Positions 41,247 through 50,785 of a stretch of 64,000 bases of DNA are shown here, in pieces. A model generated the notes under the pieces. The model had not been told where the DNA came from. It saw only the letters and a list, made by a program, of their open reading frames with translations, and ran no database searches. Both the position numbers and the translations under genes were made by a program. This stretch comes from an uncultured Prevotellaceae bacterium. Its GTDB lineage: Bacteria; Bacteroidota; Bacteroidia; Bacteroidales; Muribaculaceae. The DNA lies in NCBI GenBank assembly GCA_947169265.1, contig CAMVPC010000004.1, positions 1 through 64,000 on the forward strand. The letters are read 5' to 3'. Every line of letters begins with the position of its first letter. Position 1 is the stretch's first letter.

Positions 41247-42032
41247 TTAGAATTGGACAAAGAGCGATAAGCCGGCGGCGCGTTGAACCGGAGAGTAGAG
41301 TGGGGCAGCGGCTACGGTGGTGCCGCTCGATGTCTTCCTGAGACCCAGCCAACGGCGGTTGAAGGGTAGCAGCCAGTGGGCGATGCGGGCGCTCAAGATA
41401 CCAATGCCGGCACTCATCGCCACGTCGCCCAGCCAGTGCTTGTGATTGTACAAGCGCAGGAACGAGGTGAGAGCAGCTACGCCATATCCGGCCGCGCCCC
41501 ATGCGTTGCCATACTCGATGCGCATCAGCTCGGCGCCGGTGAACGCGATAGCCGTGTGCCCCGAGGGGAATGAGTGGTGGTCGCTGCCGTCGGGACGTTG
41601 CTCGCTCACCGTGTATTTGAGGCCCCATGCGAGTGCCACGGCGATGGCGTGAGCGGTAACGCTTGTGGCGAGACGTTCTTTGAAATTATAGTCGGTTTTC
41701 ACGCCGGCGAAACCCAGTGTGAGGTGAGCCACCGAGGGCACGAATCGCAGGTAGTCATCAGCTGTGGTGTGCCGTCGCTTGTCGTTCTTGTCAAGTCCGT
41801 CGTCAACCCATTTGTTGATACCGTGCTTGTAGTCGATGGCCAGGGCGACGCCGGCGGCGATGGCTGCGGCGGGTGCCGCCAGCTGGGCCGGCTTGAAGCG
41901 GTAAGTGGTCGCTGTGTCGGCGGGTTGGCGCAGAGCCAACGTGTCTTGCGCGCCGGCTTGCAGACCCCCGAGCGTACTCGCCACTGCGAGCGCGATACCG
42001 ATTAAAACCCTTATCAACATTGTCCGGTTCAC
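41247..42032 (-). CDS. PAP2 superfamily phosphatase
   Basis: Membrane or periplasmic acid phosphatase, probably acting on undecaprenyl pyrophosphate or lipid A-type phosphates. The 261-residue product has a signal-like N-terminus (to about 28) and the three PAP2 motifs: KYTVSEQRP (139-147), PSGH (156-159) and R193...H199...D203 in LRLYNHKHWLGD. The start is ambiguous: a GTG at 42030-42032 overlaps the upstream stop as GTGA, fitting the other coupled joints of this operon, while an ATG at 42018-42020 gives four fewer residues. The lipid substrate is inferred from the family. Confidence 0.9.
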   Translation of the reverse strand: MNRTMLIRVLIGIALAVASTLGGLQAGAQDTLALRQPADTATTYRFKPAQLAAPAAAIAAGVALAIDYKHGINKWVDDGLDKNDKRRHTTADDYLRFVPSVAHLTLGFAGVKTDYNFKERLATSVTAHAIAVALAWGLKYTVSEQRPDGSDHHSFPSGHTAIAFTGAELMRIEYGNAWGAAGYGVAALTSFLRLYNHKHWLGDVAMSAGIGILSARIAHWLLPFNRRWLGLRKTSSGTTVAAAPLYSPVQRAAGLSLFVQF

Positions 42033-42712
42033 TTTATGCGGTAGTAATAACCTAACGTGATTGCTATTGACAAGCCTCCACTCCCCGAGAATGTGTCGCT
42101 CTTTTTATTGCTGAACACATCGCCAAGGCCGTAATACACGCGGCCTTCGAGCGAGAACGATTGCTTGTGGCGCGCTATGTATTCCATGCCCACACCGGCG
42201 GTGATGCCGTAGTCAAACTTGCGCTCGACGGGCAATGTCATTTGATCGGTGTATCGGTTCTCGCGGGGAAAGTCCTGGATGTCATCGATGTGATTGTAGT
42301 CGAAGTTGCTCGTTGTGCTCTCCCCAATCATCACCCCCAAGGCGGGACCGGCGTTGAAAAAGGCGTGGAACTTGTCGCTGCCAAAATACACGTGGGTCAT
42401 GATGGGCAATTGAAGATAGGTGAACTTGCGGGAATAAGACAGGTTGTAGCCTTCAAATTTCTCCTTCCAACCGCGCTGCTCCACGTTGAGCTCGGCGATG
42501 ACACCGAAATGCTTCTCCTCCATGTAACGGAACGAGCCTCCCACGACAAATCCGCCCACCAGCGATTGCGGCACCGACGGCTGGAAGTTAATGCGCGACA
42601 AGGTCATGCCTGCCTTGCCGCCAACCGAGATGTTGGCCTCGTAGTGAGTCTGCGCCGTGGCTACGATAGTCATGGCCAACAGCAAAACCAGCAGTGAGGT
42701 GGCGCGTCTCAT
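42029..42712 (-). CDS. PorT-like outer-membrane beta-barrel protein
   Basis: A 227-residue secreted protein with a signal peptide (cleavage after TAQ at about 21) and alternating-hydrophobicity strands typical of an eight-stranded barrel, such as VGGKAGMTLSRINF, FTYLQLPIMTHVYFG, FFNAGPALGVMIG and a final ITLGYYYRIK ending in a basic residue. This is the PorT/outer-membrane beta-barrel family. PorT itself is a T9SS component, but many paralogues have other roles, so T9SS function is not claimed. It overlaps the LysM gene by ATGA (start 42710-42712) and the PAP2 gene by GTGA. Confidence 0.85.
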   Translation of the reverse strand: MRRATSLLVLLLAMTIVATAQTHYEANISVGGKAGMTLSRINFQPSVPQSLVGGFVVGGSFRYMEEKHFGVIAELNVEQRGWKEKFEGYNLSYSRKFTYLQLPIMTHVYFGSDKFHAFFNAGPALGVMIGESTTSNFDYNHIDDIQDFPRENRYTDQMTLPVERKFDYGITAGVGMEYIARHKQSFSLEGRVYYGLGDVFSNKKSDTFSGSGGLSIAITLGYYYRIK

Positions 42713-44688
42713 CGTGCTATCACGTTAACGCCGCTCTTATTGAAGCGGATGAATTGCACGCTCTCGTTGATGGCGCCGCTCCAGTTACTCACACGCTTGA
42801 AGTCGAAGGTGGTCTGCAGACCCTTGTGAGATGCCTCCTCGTCCCACAGGCGGTGGCCGTTGCTCAAGGCGTTGACGATGAACATGCCCACGTCAAAGCC
42901 GTAAACGCCCATCACCGGTGCCGACGGCATGAAGCCCTCGCCGTAGCGCGACTTGTATTTGCGCTCCAGGTCGCGTGCCTGGCGAGTCTCGTAGAAGCGC
43001 GAGAAGATGTAAGTGTCAATCGACGAGAAGCGGTTCTGGTAGTCCTTGATGTACATCGTGTATTCGGGATAGCCCAGCAGAGCCACCTCACAATCGAAGC
43101 GCGACGCTTTCACTTCGTCGATGGCCTCGGCCACCTTCTTGAGCAACGTCTTGCTGCCGTTGCTGGGCAGGAACAGATATTTCACGCCCGGGTCCATATA
43201 CTGGGTGAGTTTCGATTCGGTGAGCTCGTTGATGATAGTGAGCGTCTTGGTGGGTTGCTTGGTGTCGGCGAAATGCTTCTTGAGGTCTTGGTAAATCTCT
43301 TTCTTTTCGGTGTCGGGGTCCTCGAGATAGACGATGGTGTAGCCCTTGAATCGGTTGTCGATCCACTGTGCCACGCGTGCCGAGAGATAAGACGAAGGAA
43401 TGTGTACCTGCATCACCATGGCGTTGTCGACATAGTCCTCATTGTTGGTCGAGAAACAGTTGAGCACGGGGACTCCGGCTGTGGCGCCGAACTTGTTGCA
43501 GCGCTCGAGTTGCTTAGGCTCGCTCGGCGCGATGAGCACGTCGAGGCTCTTGAGCTGGTCCAGGGCCAGGATGCTATCGGTCACGTTGAGGTTGTGTTGC
43601 GTGTCCCACACGTTGATGTTGATTTTCTTGCCGCAGTTGTTGCCCACACTGTCCATAGCCATCATGAATCCCTTGTAAAACTCGGTGTAGAGCAAGGCTT
43701 GGCGTGGGGCTTGCGCCTTGTGTAGCTGGAATGGCAGCACGATACCCACGTTAATCTCGTTGTCGTTGTTCACGTTGTGCACCTTGTCGTAGACTTCGTC
43801 GAGTCGCTTGCCGTAGGTCTCTTCAAGCTCCTGCACGGTGGCTTCGCCCGAACTCACCGTCTTGTGGTCGATGGCGGTGTTAGGGATATACACGATGTGG
43901 CCCTTCTTGAGTTTTTTCACATCGGGGTTGGCGTCGCGCAGTGCCTTGACTGTGATGCCGTGGGCGGCCGCGATACGCTCAAAGGTGTCGCCTTCCTTGA
44001 TACTATAAGGTGTGAATTGCTCTATTTTGCGGTCCACTACAATGCTGGCCGTGGTGTTCGGTTTCACCTTGATGACGTCGTCGGCCTTGAAGTTGGTGGC
44101 GCTCACGCCCGGATTGAGCTTAACCAGGCTCTCGATGGTGGTGTTGTATTTCTTGGCCACGCTGTAGAGCGACTCGCCGCGCACGATGGTGTGATAAATG
44201 ATACCATCGTCCACAAGCGTGGGCGCTTTGGTCGTGGGGATAGTGAGCATCTGCCCGGGGGTGATGCCGGCGTTGATGCCCGGGTTGGCGGCGATGAGGT
44301 CGTCGACATTCACGTTATAAGTGCGCGCGATGCCATACACGCTCTCGCCGCTCTTTACCTTGTGGGTGACGGCGGCAGGCTCGATGACCGTTGTGACGGG
44401 CTTGGTGGCCACGGTGTTGCCCTTGGCTCCAAACTCGCTTACTGGCAAGAACAGCATTTGGTTCTTCTCGAGGCCGTTTTGCGCCTGAGGGTTATACTTG
44501 ACGATGTCGTTGACGGTGACACCGATTTTCTCGGCTACACCGTAAACGCTCTCGTTACTCTTGACCTTGTAGTAATAGTAGTCGTCGTTGCCCAGCCGCT
44601 TTGTGGGCAAGTTGAGCTGAGCCATTGTCGGCATGGCGGCAACCACGGCCATTACTATGCTCCATGTAACGCGATAGATGGTTCTCAT
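42709..44688 (-). CDS. LysM-repeat protein with type 1 periplasmic-binding domain
   Basis: Exported 659-residue protein with a signal peptide (about 1-23), four LysM repeats (about 38-85, 108-153, 165-210 and 225-272; each with a (K/R)xxESxYxxA-like start and an NPG or NPQ middle) and a C-terminal region (about 305-659) resembling a type 1 periplasmic-binding fold, with VGIVLPFQLHK, VLIAPSEPKQL and a VMGVYGFDVGMF segment. The LysM repeats should anchor it to peptidoglycan while the second domain binds a ligand or a partner. It heads the nine-gene operon, with its promoter at 44739-44768. Confidence 0.87.
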   Translation of the reverse strand: MRTIYRVTWSIVMAVVAAMPTMAQLNLPTKRLGNDDYYYYKVKSNESVYGVAEKIGVTVNDIVKYNPQAQNGLEKNQMLFLPVSEFGAKGNTVATKPVTTVIEPAAVTHKVKSGESVYGIARTYNVNVDDLIAANPGINAGITPGQMLTIPTTKAPTLVDDGIIYHTIVRGESLYSVAKKYNTTIESLVKLNPGVSATNFKADDVIKVKPNTTASIVVDRKIEQFTPYSIKEGDTFERIAAAHGITVKALRDANPDVKKLKKGHIVYIPNTAIDHKTVSSGEATVQELEETYGKRLDEVYDKVHNVNNDNEINVGIVLPFQLHKAQAPRQALLYTEFYKGFMMAMDSVGNNCGKKININVWDTQHNLNVTDSILALDQLKSLDVLIAPSEPKQLERCNKFGATAGVPVLNCFSTNNEDYVDNAMVMQVHIPSSYLSARVAQWIDNRFKGYTIVYLEDPDTEKKEIYQDLKKHFADTKQPTKTLTIINELTESKLTQYMDPGVKYLFLPSNGSKTLLKKVAEAIDEVKASRFDCEVALLGYPEYTMYIKDYQNRFSSIDTYIFSRFYETRQARDLERKYKSRYGEGFMPSAPVMGVYGFDVGMFIVNALSNGHRLWDEEASHKGLQTTFDFKRVSNWSGAINESVQFIRFNKSGVNVIAR

Positions 44689-44738
44689 AATTTTCCTTTT
44701 TGCGGTATTTTATTAGTTGATAGTTTCAATGTAAACTG

Positions 44739-44768
44739 CAAATTTACTCATTTTCCCCCACACTGCAA
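44739..44768 (-). promoter_or_regulatory. Promoter of the nine-gene envelope operon
   Basis: Minus strand: TTG (44768-44766) in a TTTGC context, a 19-base spacer, then TAAATTTG (44746-44739), 51 bases upstream of the LysM-protein ATG. Confidence 0.75.
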
Positions 44769-44870
44769 AACAAACGCGCCATTTTTCGGCTTTTTTTCAC
44801 GTTTGACAGCTACGAGGATGATTGTAAGCGGTGGAATGGTAAATTGGGTTTGTGAATTTTTGCTATTTGC

Positions 44871-44901
44871 TTTGAATTTGTGGAAAATTATAATAATTTT
44901 G
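44871..44901 (+). promoter_or_regulatory. Promoter of the PKD-repeat protein gene
   Basis: TTTG at 44871-44874, a 19-base spacer, then TAATTTTG at 44894-44901, 37 bases before the ATG at 44938. Confidence 0.75.
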
Positions 44902-44937
44902 CGTGGAATTATTACAATTTATACTATTTGATTGCTT

Positions 44938-46770
44938 ATGAGAAAGATTACCTTTTTATTGGTTGCGTCGTTAGTGTTCCTGAATGTCGACGCTCAGGAA
45001 TTGGTGGCTGCCTTTGGCTGTGACAAGGCCATGGTACCATACTATGAACAGGGTTGGGACAGTCAGGCGGAATTTGACACTTGGACCTATACCAAGACCA
45101 GTTCGTCAACTTGGATGCTTGCCAACGCGAGTAAGGCCTTTTCGACCATCGATGCCAAGAGCAAGTCATCAATGGCTCTTTATTATGGCAGTGGTCAAAA
45201 GGAGACGGCCACTTCGCCTGCTATCACCGTGCGCGAGCACAGTCAGCTCGAGTTTTACTGCTATGCCAGTGGTATTTACTTGGTTTACGGGGCATGGAAA
45301 CTCTATGCCGAGGCCGATGGGGTCTCAACTTTGCTTCTCGACCAATTCTTGTGGGCACAGAACAAAGGTTACGACGGCCCGAGTTGGGAGCGGTTTACTG
45401 TCGATTTGAGTGCTTATGCCGACAAGCAGGTGCGATTCTCTTTTGTCTACGAAGGTGACTATGGGGAGGACGAGTTTATCGACGGCTTTAAAATCACGCA
45501 GGCCGATACGGGTGAAAGCTCCACGGTCCACATCAAGGAAGGCGAGAGTGTGGAATTTCTCGATATGAGTACCGGAGATGTGAGTACTTGGAACTGGACT
45601 TTTGAAGGCGGTTCCCCGGCAAGCAGTACCGAGCGGAATCCCGTCGTGACCTATGATAAGGCCGGCTCTTATGCGGTGACTCTGACCGTGGGCGACGGCG
45701 CTACTACCGCCACCGCCACCCGCGAGGCCTATGTCAACGTGAGCGGCGAGGCTCCTGTGGCGAATATCGCTTTGCCCGATGGCGCCTATCTCTCGCCGTG
45801 GGTGATGATGTTTGTCCCCACGGGCGTGCCACTCACCTTCAAGGATGCCTCCACCGGCAATCCTTCGCAATGGGCTTGGACTATCTATGGAGCTACCCCC
45901 TCGACCAGCAATGAACAGAATCCCACTGTCACTTACAACAAAAAGGGTGAGTACGGCATTAAGCTTGAGGTGTCGAACGACTTGGGAAGCCATGTGTTCG
46001 AGACCGTCGACAATGCCATTCAAGCCGGTGGCGAGCAGGAAATATGGAACATCGCGCCCGAGGAGAATGGCGACTTGATGATGATGGAGATGGGATGGTA
46101 TGGCAACTACGCCGGCACTAACTGGCTCGGGATGGGTGAATTTGCCGAGCATTTCGATGCGCCTCTCGCCAATGCCACCATCAGCAAGGTGAATATCTAC
46201 TTTGGAAAAACTACTGCCGTGTCGACCGATGCCGACATCGCGGTAAAGATTGTCGAGGCCGGTGCCGATGGTATGCCGGGGCGCACGCTCGGCCAAACCG
46301 GTCTCAAGGCGAGTGAATTGGCTTTTGACCCGAATACAATCAACGCTACCGAGTTTGTATTCGACGAACCGGTGAACGTGAAAGCAGGCACCGAGTTCTT
46401 TGTCGTCGTGGGACCTTTCCCCAACGAGAATGGTGATGACATCGCGATTTTGTTGTGCCGACGAGAGGAGGGGCAGAAATGCACCGGTTACCAGTTTGTC
46501 CTTGATGAGGACGACAATTACAATTACCTTGAGACAGGAACTTGGTACAAAAATAGTGACGATCCCGTTTCGCTGGCTGTCGCACCGGTGCTCAACTACG
46601 CTGTGCCAACCGGTGTCACTACCGTTGATGCCGGCAAGCAGGTCGTTTCGCGCTCCTATTATAATCTGGCGGGCATGGCAAGCGACAAGCCGTTCCAGGG
46701 TATCAACATCGAGGTGACGCGTTACACCGACGGCTCGCAGTCGGCGGTTAAAACCATCAGCGATAGATAG
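44938..46770 (+). CDS. Secreted PKD-domain surface protein
   Basis: A 610-residue exported protein. After the signal peptide (about 1-19, ending VDAQE) comes a jelly-roll-like region (about 25-185, with YDGPSWERFTVDLSAY and FSFVYEGDYGEDEFIDGFKI) like cleaved-adhesin or carbohydrate-binding domains. Two PKD repeats follow (about 195-270 with GDVSTWNWTFEGG, and about 275-365 with GNPSQWAWTIYG), then a further beta domain to about 560, and a C-terminal tail containing SYYNLAGM and GINIEVTRY. The start is the ATG at 44938-44940, not the TTG two codons earlier. It is probably a cell-surface adhesin or carbohydrate-binding protein. Ligand unknown. Confidence 0.82.
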   Translation: MRKITFLLVASLVFLNVDAQELVAAFGCDKAMVPYYEQGWDSQAEFDTWTYTKTSSSTWMLANASKAFSTIDAKSKSSMALYYGSGQKETATSPAITVREHSQLEFYCYASGIYLVYGAWKLYAEADGVSTLLLDQFLWAQNKGYDGPSWERFTVDLSAYADKQVRFSFVYEGDYGEDEFIDGFKITQADTGESSTVHIKEGESVEFLDMSTGDVSTWNWTFEGGSPASSTERNPVVTYDKAGSYAVTLTVGDGATTATATREAYVNVSGEAPVANIALPDGAYLSPWVMMFVPTGVPLTFKDASTGNPSQWAWTIYGATPSTSNEQNPTVTYNKKGEYGIKLEVSNDLGSHVFETVDNAIQAGGEQEIWNIAPEENGDLMMMEMGWYGNYAGTNWLGMGEFAEHFDAPLANATISKVNIYFGKTTAVSTDADIAVKIVEAGADGMPGRTLGQTGLKASELAFDPNTINATEFVFDEPVNVKAGTEFFVVVGPFPNENGDDIAILLCRREEGQKCTGYQFVLDEDDNYNYLETGTWYKNSDDPVSLAVAPVLNYAVPTGVTTVDAGKQVVSRSYYNLAGMASDKPFQGINIEVTRYTDGSQSAVKTISDR

Positions 46771-46826
46771 CATTACTTGTTTGTGCCGCTGAGCGGCTGA
46801 CGATGTGAGGCACTGCGATAAAGAAA

Positions 46827-46860
46827 GGGTGCCGCAAGGACAAAATTCCTTGCGGCACCC
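46827..46860. terminator. Bidirectional terminator
   Basis: GGGTGCCGCAAGGA (46827-46840) pairs perfectly with TCCTTGCGGCACCC (46847-46860), loop CAAAAT, followed by GTTTT on the plus strand. It lies between the convergent PKD (+) and amidase (-) genes. Confidence 0.85.
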
Positions 46861-46891
46861 GTTTTAGGTGTACTATAGCGATTGCTATGGT

Positions 46892-49800
46892 TTACTTCTT
46901 GATGACGCGCACAGCCTCGCCTCCGTTCACCTTAATCAGGTAAACACCGGCGGCCAGGTTGCTCAAGTCAACGCTCTCATTGTTGCTGCGGGCCACAAGG
47001 GCGCCGTTGAGGTTGTAGACCTTGAGGTCGGTCACTTCCACGCCCTTCACGGTAGCCAGGCCACTGGTGGGATTGGGAGTGACAACGATCTTCACGCGCT
47101 GTGCATCGGCGACAGCGTTCACGCCGGTGGTGCGCCCCTTGCGCACGATCAGCGCCTTCTTGGCCGGTGTCGTGTTCTGGTTGTTGTCGGTAGGCATTGA
47201 GTAAATACCCATGCGGCTGCCGGTGCACACGAGGTTGCCGCCCCAGTCAAATTGCATTTGGTACATGTAATTGTTGTGGCTGCTTCCGTCGGCGCGGCGC
47301 ACGTCCGATTTGAAGGAATATCCCTTAGGCGTGACGATGGGCTTGTTGCCGTCCCAGATAATGTCGAAGAACTCAACCTCGGCGCTGCCGTTGTGGATGG
47401 CAAGCGTGGAGCCGTCGCGGCTGATGGCGAATCCGCCACCCATCGAACCGGTGAGATCCTTGAGGTCGGATCCAGAATTAAACTGGATGGTTCCGTCGTC
47501 GGTCACAAACATGAGTGAGGGCACGCCGGCGGCATTGTTGCCGGCACCGCGGATTTGCGAAACCCACACGCCACCATGCTCAAGGTCACCCTTGAGATTC
47601 ACGTTGCCGTTGGCGAGCTTAGCGCCAATGCCAAGCCAAGTGGGAGCCTCGCTCCACTCGCGCAGGATAGAGCCGTCGGCCTGACCCAGCTGATAAACGG
47701 CCACATCGTTGCTGTTGTCCTCGGCATGGATATATGCCTTGGTCTCGGCACCGCTGCCCACGATGCTGATAGCGGTCGATGAGCTACCAATGATTTCGTC
47801 GTCAGCATTCTTGAACAAGCCCGAGGCGGCGCGGGTGCCCATGAAGAACTGGTTCATGGGGCCCTCAAGGTTGCTGGGATCAACCACGTAAACGCCCGAG
47901 TGCGGATCACCCCAGTCGGGGAGATAGACAAAACCTTCGGCGTCCACATCCAAGCGGTAGGGGCTTCCAAACGTCTGTCCACCATTGAGCACTGAGCTGT
48001 TGATGCGATTCCACTGCTGGTCATAAGCCCACATACCATTGGTGCTTACGCCACTGCCCAGACGGGTCGAAGCGTAAATGCGGCCGAAGTAGTCGCTCTC
48101 GGGGCTGTTGTCGATGGCGGCAAACATTTGTGTGCCGGCGGTATAGGTGTACTCACCTGTGCTCAAGTCATTAAGAATAGCGATGGTGGGAATGTTGTTA
48201 CCCTTGAGGGTGACATCCCAGTTCATGCGCTGGCCATCCTCGCCGGGAAGCTCTTCGCTGGCGAAGGTGAACTCGTTGGCGCCTTCCTTGACGTCGGTCA
48301 GCGGCAGTGTGCCCACTTCTTCGCCGCTCTCCATGTCGTAGAGCGTGATGAAGGCCTCGTTGGCGTCGCTGTTGGCATCGAAGCTGAACGTCCAGTCCTT
48401 GTTCTCATTGCCGTGGCTCTTCAGGTTGTAAGCGAAGATGCCCTTCACGCCGGGTTGCTCGTCGGCTTTTGCGGCGAAATGAGTGAGGTTGGCGTTGTCT
48501 ACAAGGTAGGCGTCAATATCAGCACTGGCAACAGTAGCCGTGGCTCTATTGTAAGCATTGGCGTCGTCGGCGGGAGCGCGGCGAGGCGCGTTGCCACTCT
48601 CTGTAAGGTCGCTGTTTTTAGTCTTGATAAGCGTGGCATTGTCGATGCCATCGGTAATGTCAAGCAAGCGGATGCCCTTCACCACACCCTCTTGTGCATA
48701 GGGAGCAATCATGAGACAGTGGTGTGCATATTTGAAGAACTGGAATGCTCCCTTGAGCTCAAATTCACTGCTGAGTTCTTTCACGTTGGTGGGCACGCCA
48801 GCAGAAGTGGTGGGCAGTGTGAAGTCGAAGTACTTTCCATTGCTACCGCCAATCACATACTTGGTCTCGTCGACGGGATTGAGGGCGAGGTGCATGTAGC
48901 CGCCTTGTGCAGGGTCTCCAAAGTTGAGAGCCGTGAATCCATCTGCTTTGTTAGCATTGTCAAAGTTGACGCTGGCAAGTTGGTCATCAATCATATATAA
49001 TGTTTGGAAACGCATGGAACGGGCATCGCTCGAAGTAACTGCTGTGGTAACTACCATGCAATTGTCGGAAGCGCCATTCACGGCCAGCGTGTAACCCATG
49101 TCGCCGCGGTAATAGTTGCCTCCAAGTTGGCTGGTTGCCCATTCGCGCGGATTTGAATCAAGGTCATCCCAAATATAGAGGCGCATAGTGCCTCGTGTGT
49201 AACCTTCGTCGACACGCGTGGGGTCCGATTGGTTACGGCAGCTGTTCACACCCACGAGTTTGTGGTCGGCGGTGAGGGCGATTGCGTTGAGCGGGCTGTA
49301 GAAGCCGGCGCTCTCCTCGCTATAAAGACCTTCAACGCTCAGTTCCCTCACCAGTTCTTGGGTCTTGGAGTTGACAAGGTAGAGGTGTGGAATGAGGCCG
49401 TTGTTGCTAAGGAAGATTGCTGAATCGCCAAGTTGTACCATATCCTTGACAACGCCTTCCATTTCAATGCCCGCTGTGTTCTTGCCGGTGAAGATGTACT
49501 CGTCGGCGAGTTTCAGGTATTCGGGCTGGTTGGGCTCGGGATAGTTCTCAAATGCTTCGAACTGAGGCTCATAGTCTTCTTTCTCAAGGAAGAGCTTGGA
49601 ATAAACTGTCTCGTTGGCTTTGACCGTAATGTTGATAGACGTGGGCTCGATGGTGTTGGTGCTCCCTGTCGTCTTATCTACGGTGTATTCACCCAGGGGC
49701 TTGTAGCCTTCATGGGTTACATTGAGCGTATAGGCTCCCGGCTCAAGGTCTTCAAAGACGAAGATACCGTTATACTCGTTGTCGCAGGTGTAAGTGGCGA

Positions 49801-50770
49801 CGACATTGCCGTTCTTCAACAAGGTAACCACTGCGCCATTGAGTGGCATCCATTTGTCATAGGTGCCGGTGGCATAATGGTAGTTGTTGTCTTGAATTAC
49901 TTCGTGCATGTCGCGCACGCTGCCCATGATATCGCCGGTGCTGAGCGGGGTGAGCCCGAAATAGTTGCCCACACCGCGAGCCTCGCGACGGCCTTCCTGG
50001 CGGTCGTAGTCGAAGTTGAGGGCACGGTGGCGTGCCGGCTGGTAGGTGTGGAAGAAGCCTTCGAGCAGGTAGCCCGGTGTACCATGTTTCAGTACACCCA
50101 GGTAACCGGCGTATTGCTTGCCGTTGCTTCTTGTAGAGGTGCTGTAAGAACCATAGAAACTGATGTCACCCTGCACGTTAGGACTCGTCATGCTATAATG
50201 ACTTGTGGGGTCCAGCTCGTTCATCCAGTGCGGTCCCCATGTAGCCATGGCCATGGCGTAGCTGCCCTCAACGGCATTACCGTTGTAGCCCGCGTCGCCC
50301 GTTTTACCGTTGTTGTAGCCACGGAAAAGCGTCAGCGGATAGTTGGTGGTGGTGCCGTCGGTGGCGGCGTTGGAGTGGCTGCTGATGAACATATCGAAGT
50401 TACCGGCTTCCACTTCCTCGCAAATATCGGCCAAATTGCGGTTGTATTTTTCGGCGTCCTCTCCATTGTCTTTAGGCCAAGGGCCGTTGGTGAGGCGCGA
50501 ATACACAATGTTTTCCCTCTTGACACCCATTTTGACAAGTGTCTCACCTAGACCAAAGGCGCGCGGCAGCGTGCCGCGTCCCTCGTAGAAACCGAAGGTG
50601 TCGGTCAGTTGGGTGGTATTGGGGTGACCAATTGTGTTCATTGGGCGGTCGTTAGAACCGAATGAGCCGTGACCCGGATTGAGGTAGATGCGCAGCTCGT
50701 CGGCGGTTTTAGCCTGCATCATTCCCACTGCCATGATGGCGGCAGCGGCGAGTAATAAAATCTTTTTCAT
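46892..50770 (-). CDS. Large secreted N-acetylmuramoyl-L-alanine amidase with T9SS type A tail
   Basis: A 1292-residue exported protein. It has a signal peptide (1-20) and an amidase_3 domain (about 25-280) with zinc motif NPGHG (31-35), SSHSNA (130-135) and Glu237 in LLEGFFHT. A carboxypeptidase-regulatory-like beta sandwich follows (about 310-385, with MPLNGAVVTLLKNGN and GYKPLGEYTV). A long region of beta-propeller-like repeats spans about 430-1200. The T9SS type A C-terminal domain is about 1225-1292: VTPNPTSG, LKVYNLNGALV, then LAAGVYLIKV. The order suggests a surface-exposed wall hydrolase secreted through the T9SS. The amidase domain lacks the compact size of recycling amidases. It is co-oriented with and 15 bases downstream of the propeller gene. 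Confidence 0.88.
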   Translation of the reverse strand: MKKILLLAAAAIMAVGMMQAKTADELRIYLNPGHGSFGSNDRPMNTIGHPNTTQLTDTFGFYEGRGTLPRAFGLGETLVKMGVKRENIVYSRLTNGPWPKDNGEDAEKYNRNLADICEEVEAGNFDMFISSHSNAATDGTTTNYPLTLFRGYNNGKTGDAGYNGNAVEGSYAMAMATWGPHWMNELDPTSHYSMTSPNVQGDISFYGSYSTSTRSNGKQYAGYLGVLKHGTPGYLLEGFFHTYQPARHRALNFDYDRQEGRREARGVGNYFGLTPLSTGDIMGSVRDMHEVIQDNNYHYATGTYDKWMPLNGAVVTLLKNGNVVATYTCDNEYNGIFVFEDLEPGAYTLNVTHEGYKPLGEYTVDKTTGSTNTIEPTSINITVKANETVYSKLFLEKEDYEPQFEAFENYPEPNQPEYLKLADEYIFTGKNTAGIEMEGVVKDMVQLGDSAIFLSNNGLIPHLYLVNSKTQELVRELSVEGLYSEESAGFYSPLNAIALTADHKLVGVNSCRNQSDPTRVDEGYTRGTMRLYIWDDLDSNPREWATSQLGGNYYRGDMGYTLAVNGASDNCMVVTTAVTSSDARSMRFQTLYMIDDQLASVNFDNANKADGFTALNFGDPAQGGYMHLALNPVDETKYVIGGSNGKYFDFTLPTTSAGVPTNVKELSSEFELKGAFQFFKYAHHCLMIAPYAQEGVVKGIRLLDITDGIDNATLIKTKNSDLTESGNAPRRAPADDANAYNRATATVASADIDAYLVDNANLTHFAAKADEQPGVKGIFAYNLKSHGNENKDWTFSFDANSDANEAFITLYDMESGEEVGTLPLTDVKEGANEFTFASEELPGEDGQRMNWDVTLKGNNIPTIAILNDLSTGEYTYTAGTQMFAAIDNSPESDYFGRIYASTRLGSGVSTNGMWAYDQQWNRINSSVLNGGQTFGSPYRLDVDAEGFVYLPDWGDPHSGVYVVDPSNLEGPMNQFFMGTRAASGLFKNADDEIIGSSSTAISIVGSGAETKAYIHAEDNSNDVAVYQLGQADGSILREWSEAPTWLGIGAKLANGNVNLKGDLEHGGVWVSQIRGAGNNAAGVPSLMFVTDDGTIQFNSGSDLKDLTGSMGGGFAISRDGSTLAIHNGSAEVEFFDIIWDGNKPIVTPKGYSFKSDVRRADGSSHNNYMYQMQFDWGGNLVCTGSRMGIYSMPTDNNQNTTPAKKALIVRKGRTTGVNAVADAQRVKIVVTPNPTSGLATVKGVEVTDLKVYNLNGALVARSNNESVDLSNLAAGVYLIKVNGGEAVRVIKK

Positions 50771-50785
50771 AGTGCTGCCTCCTTT

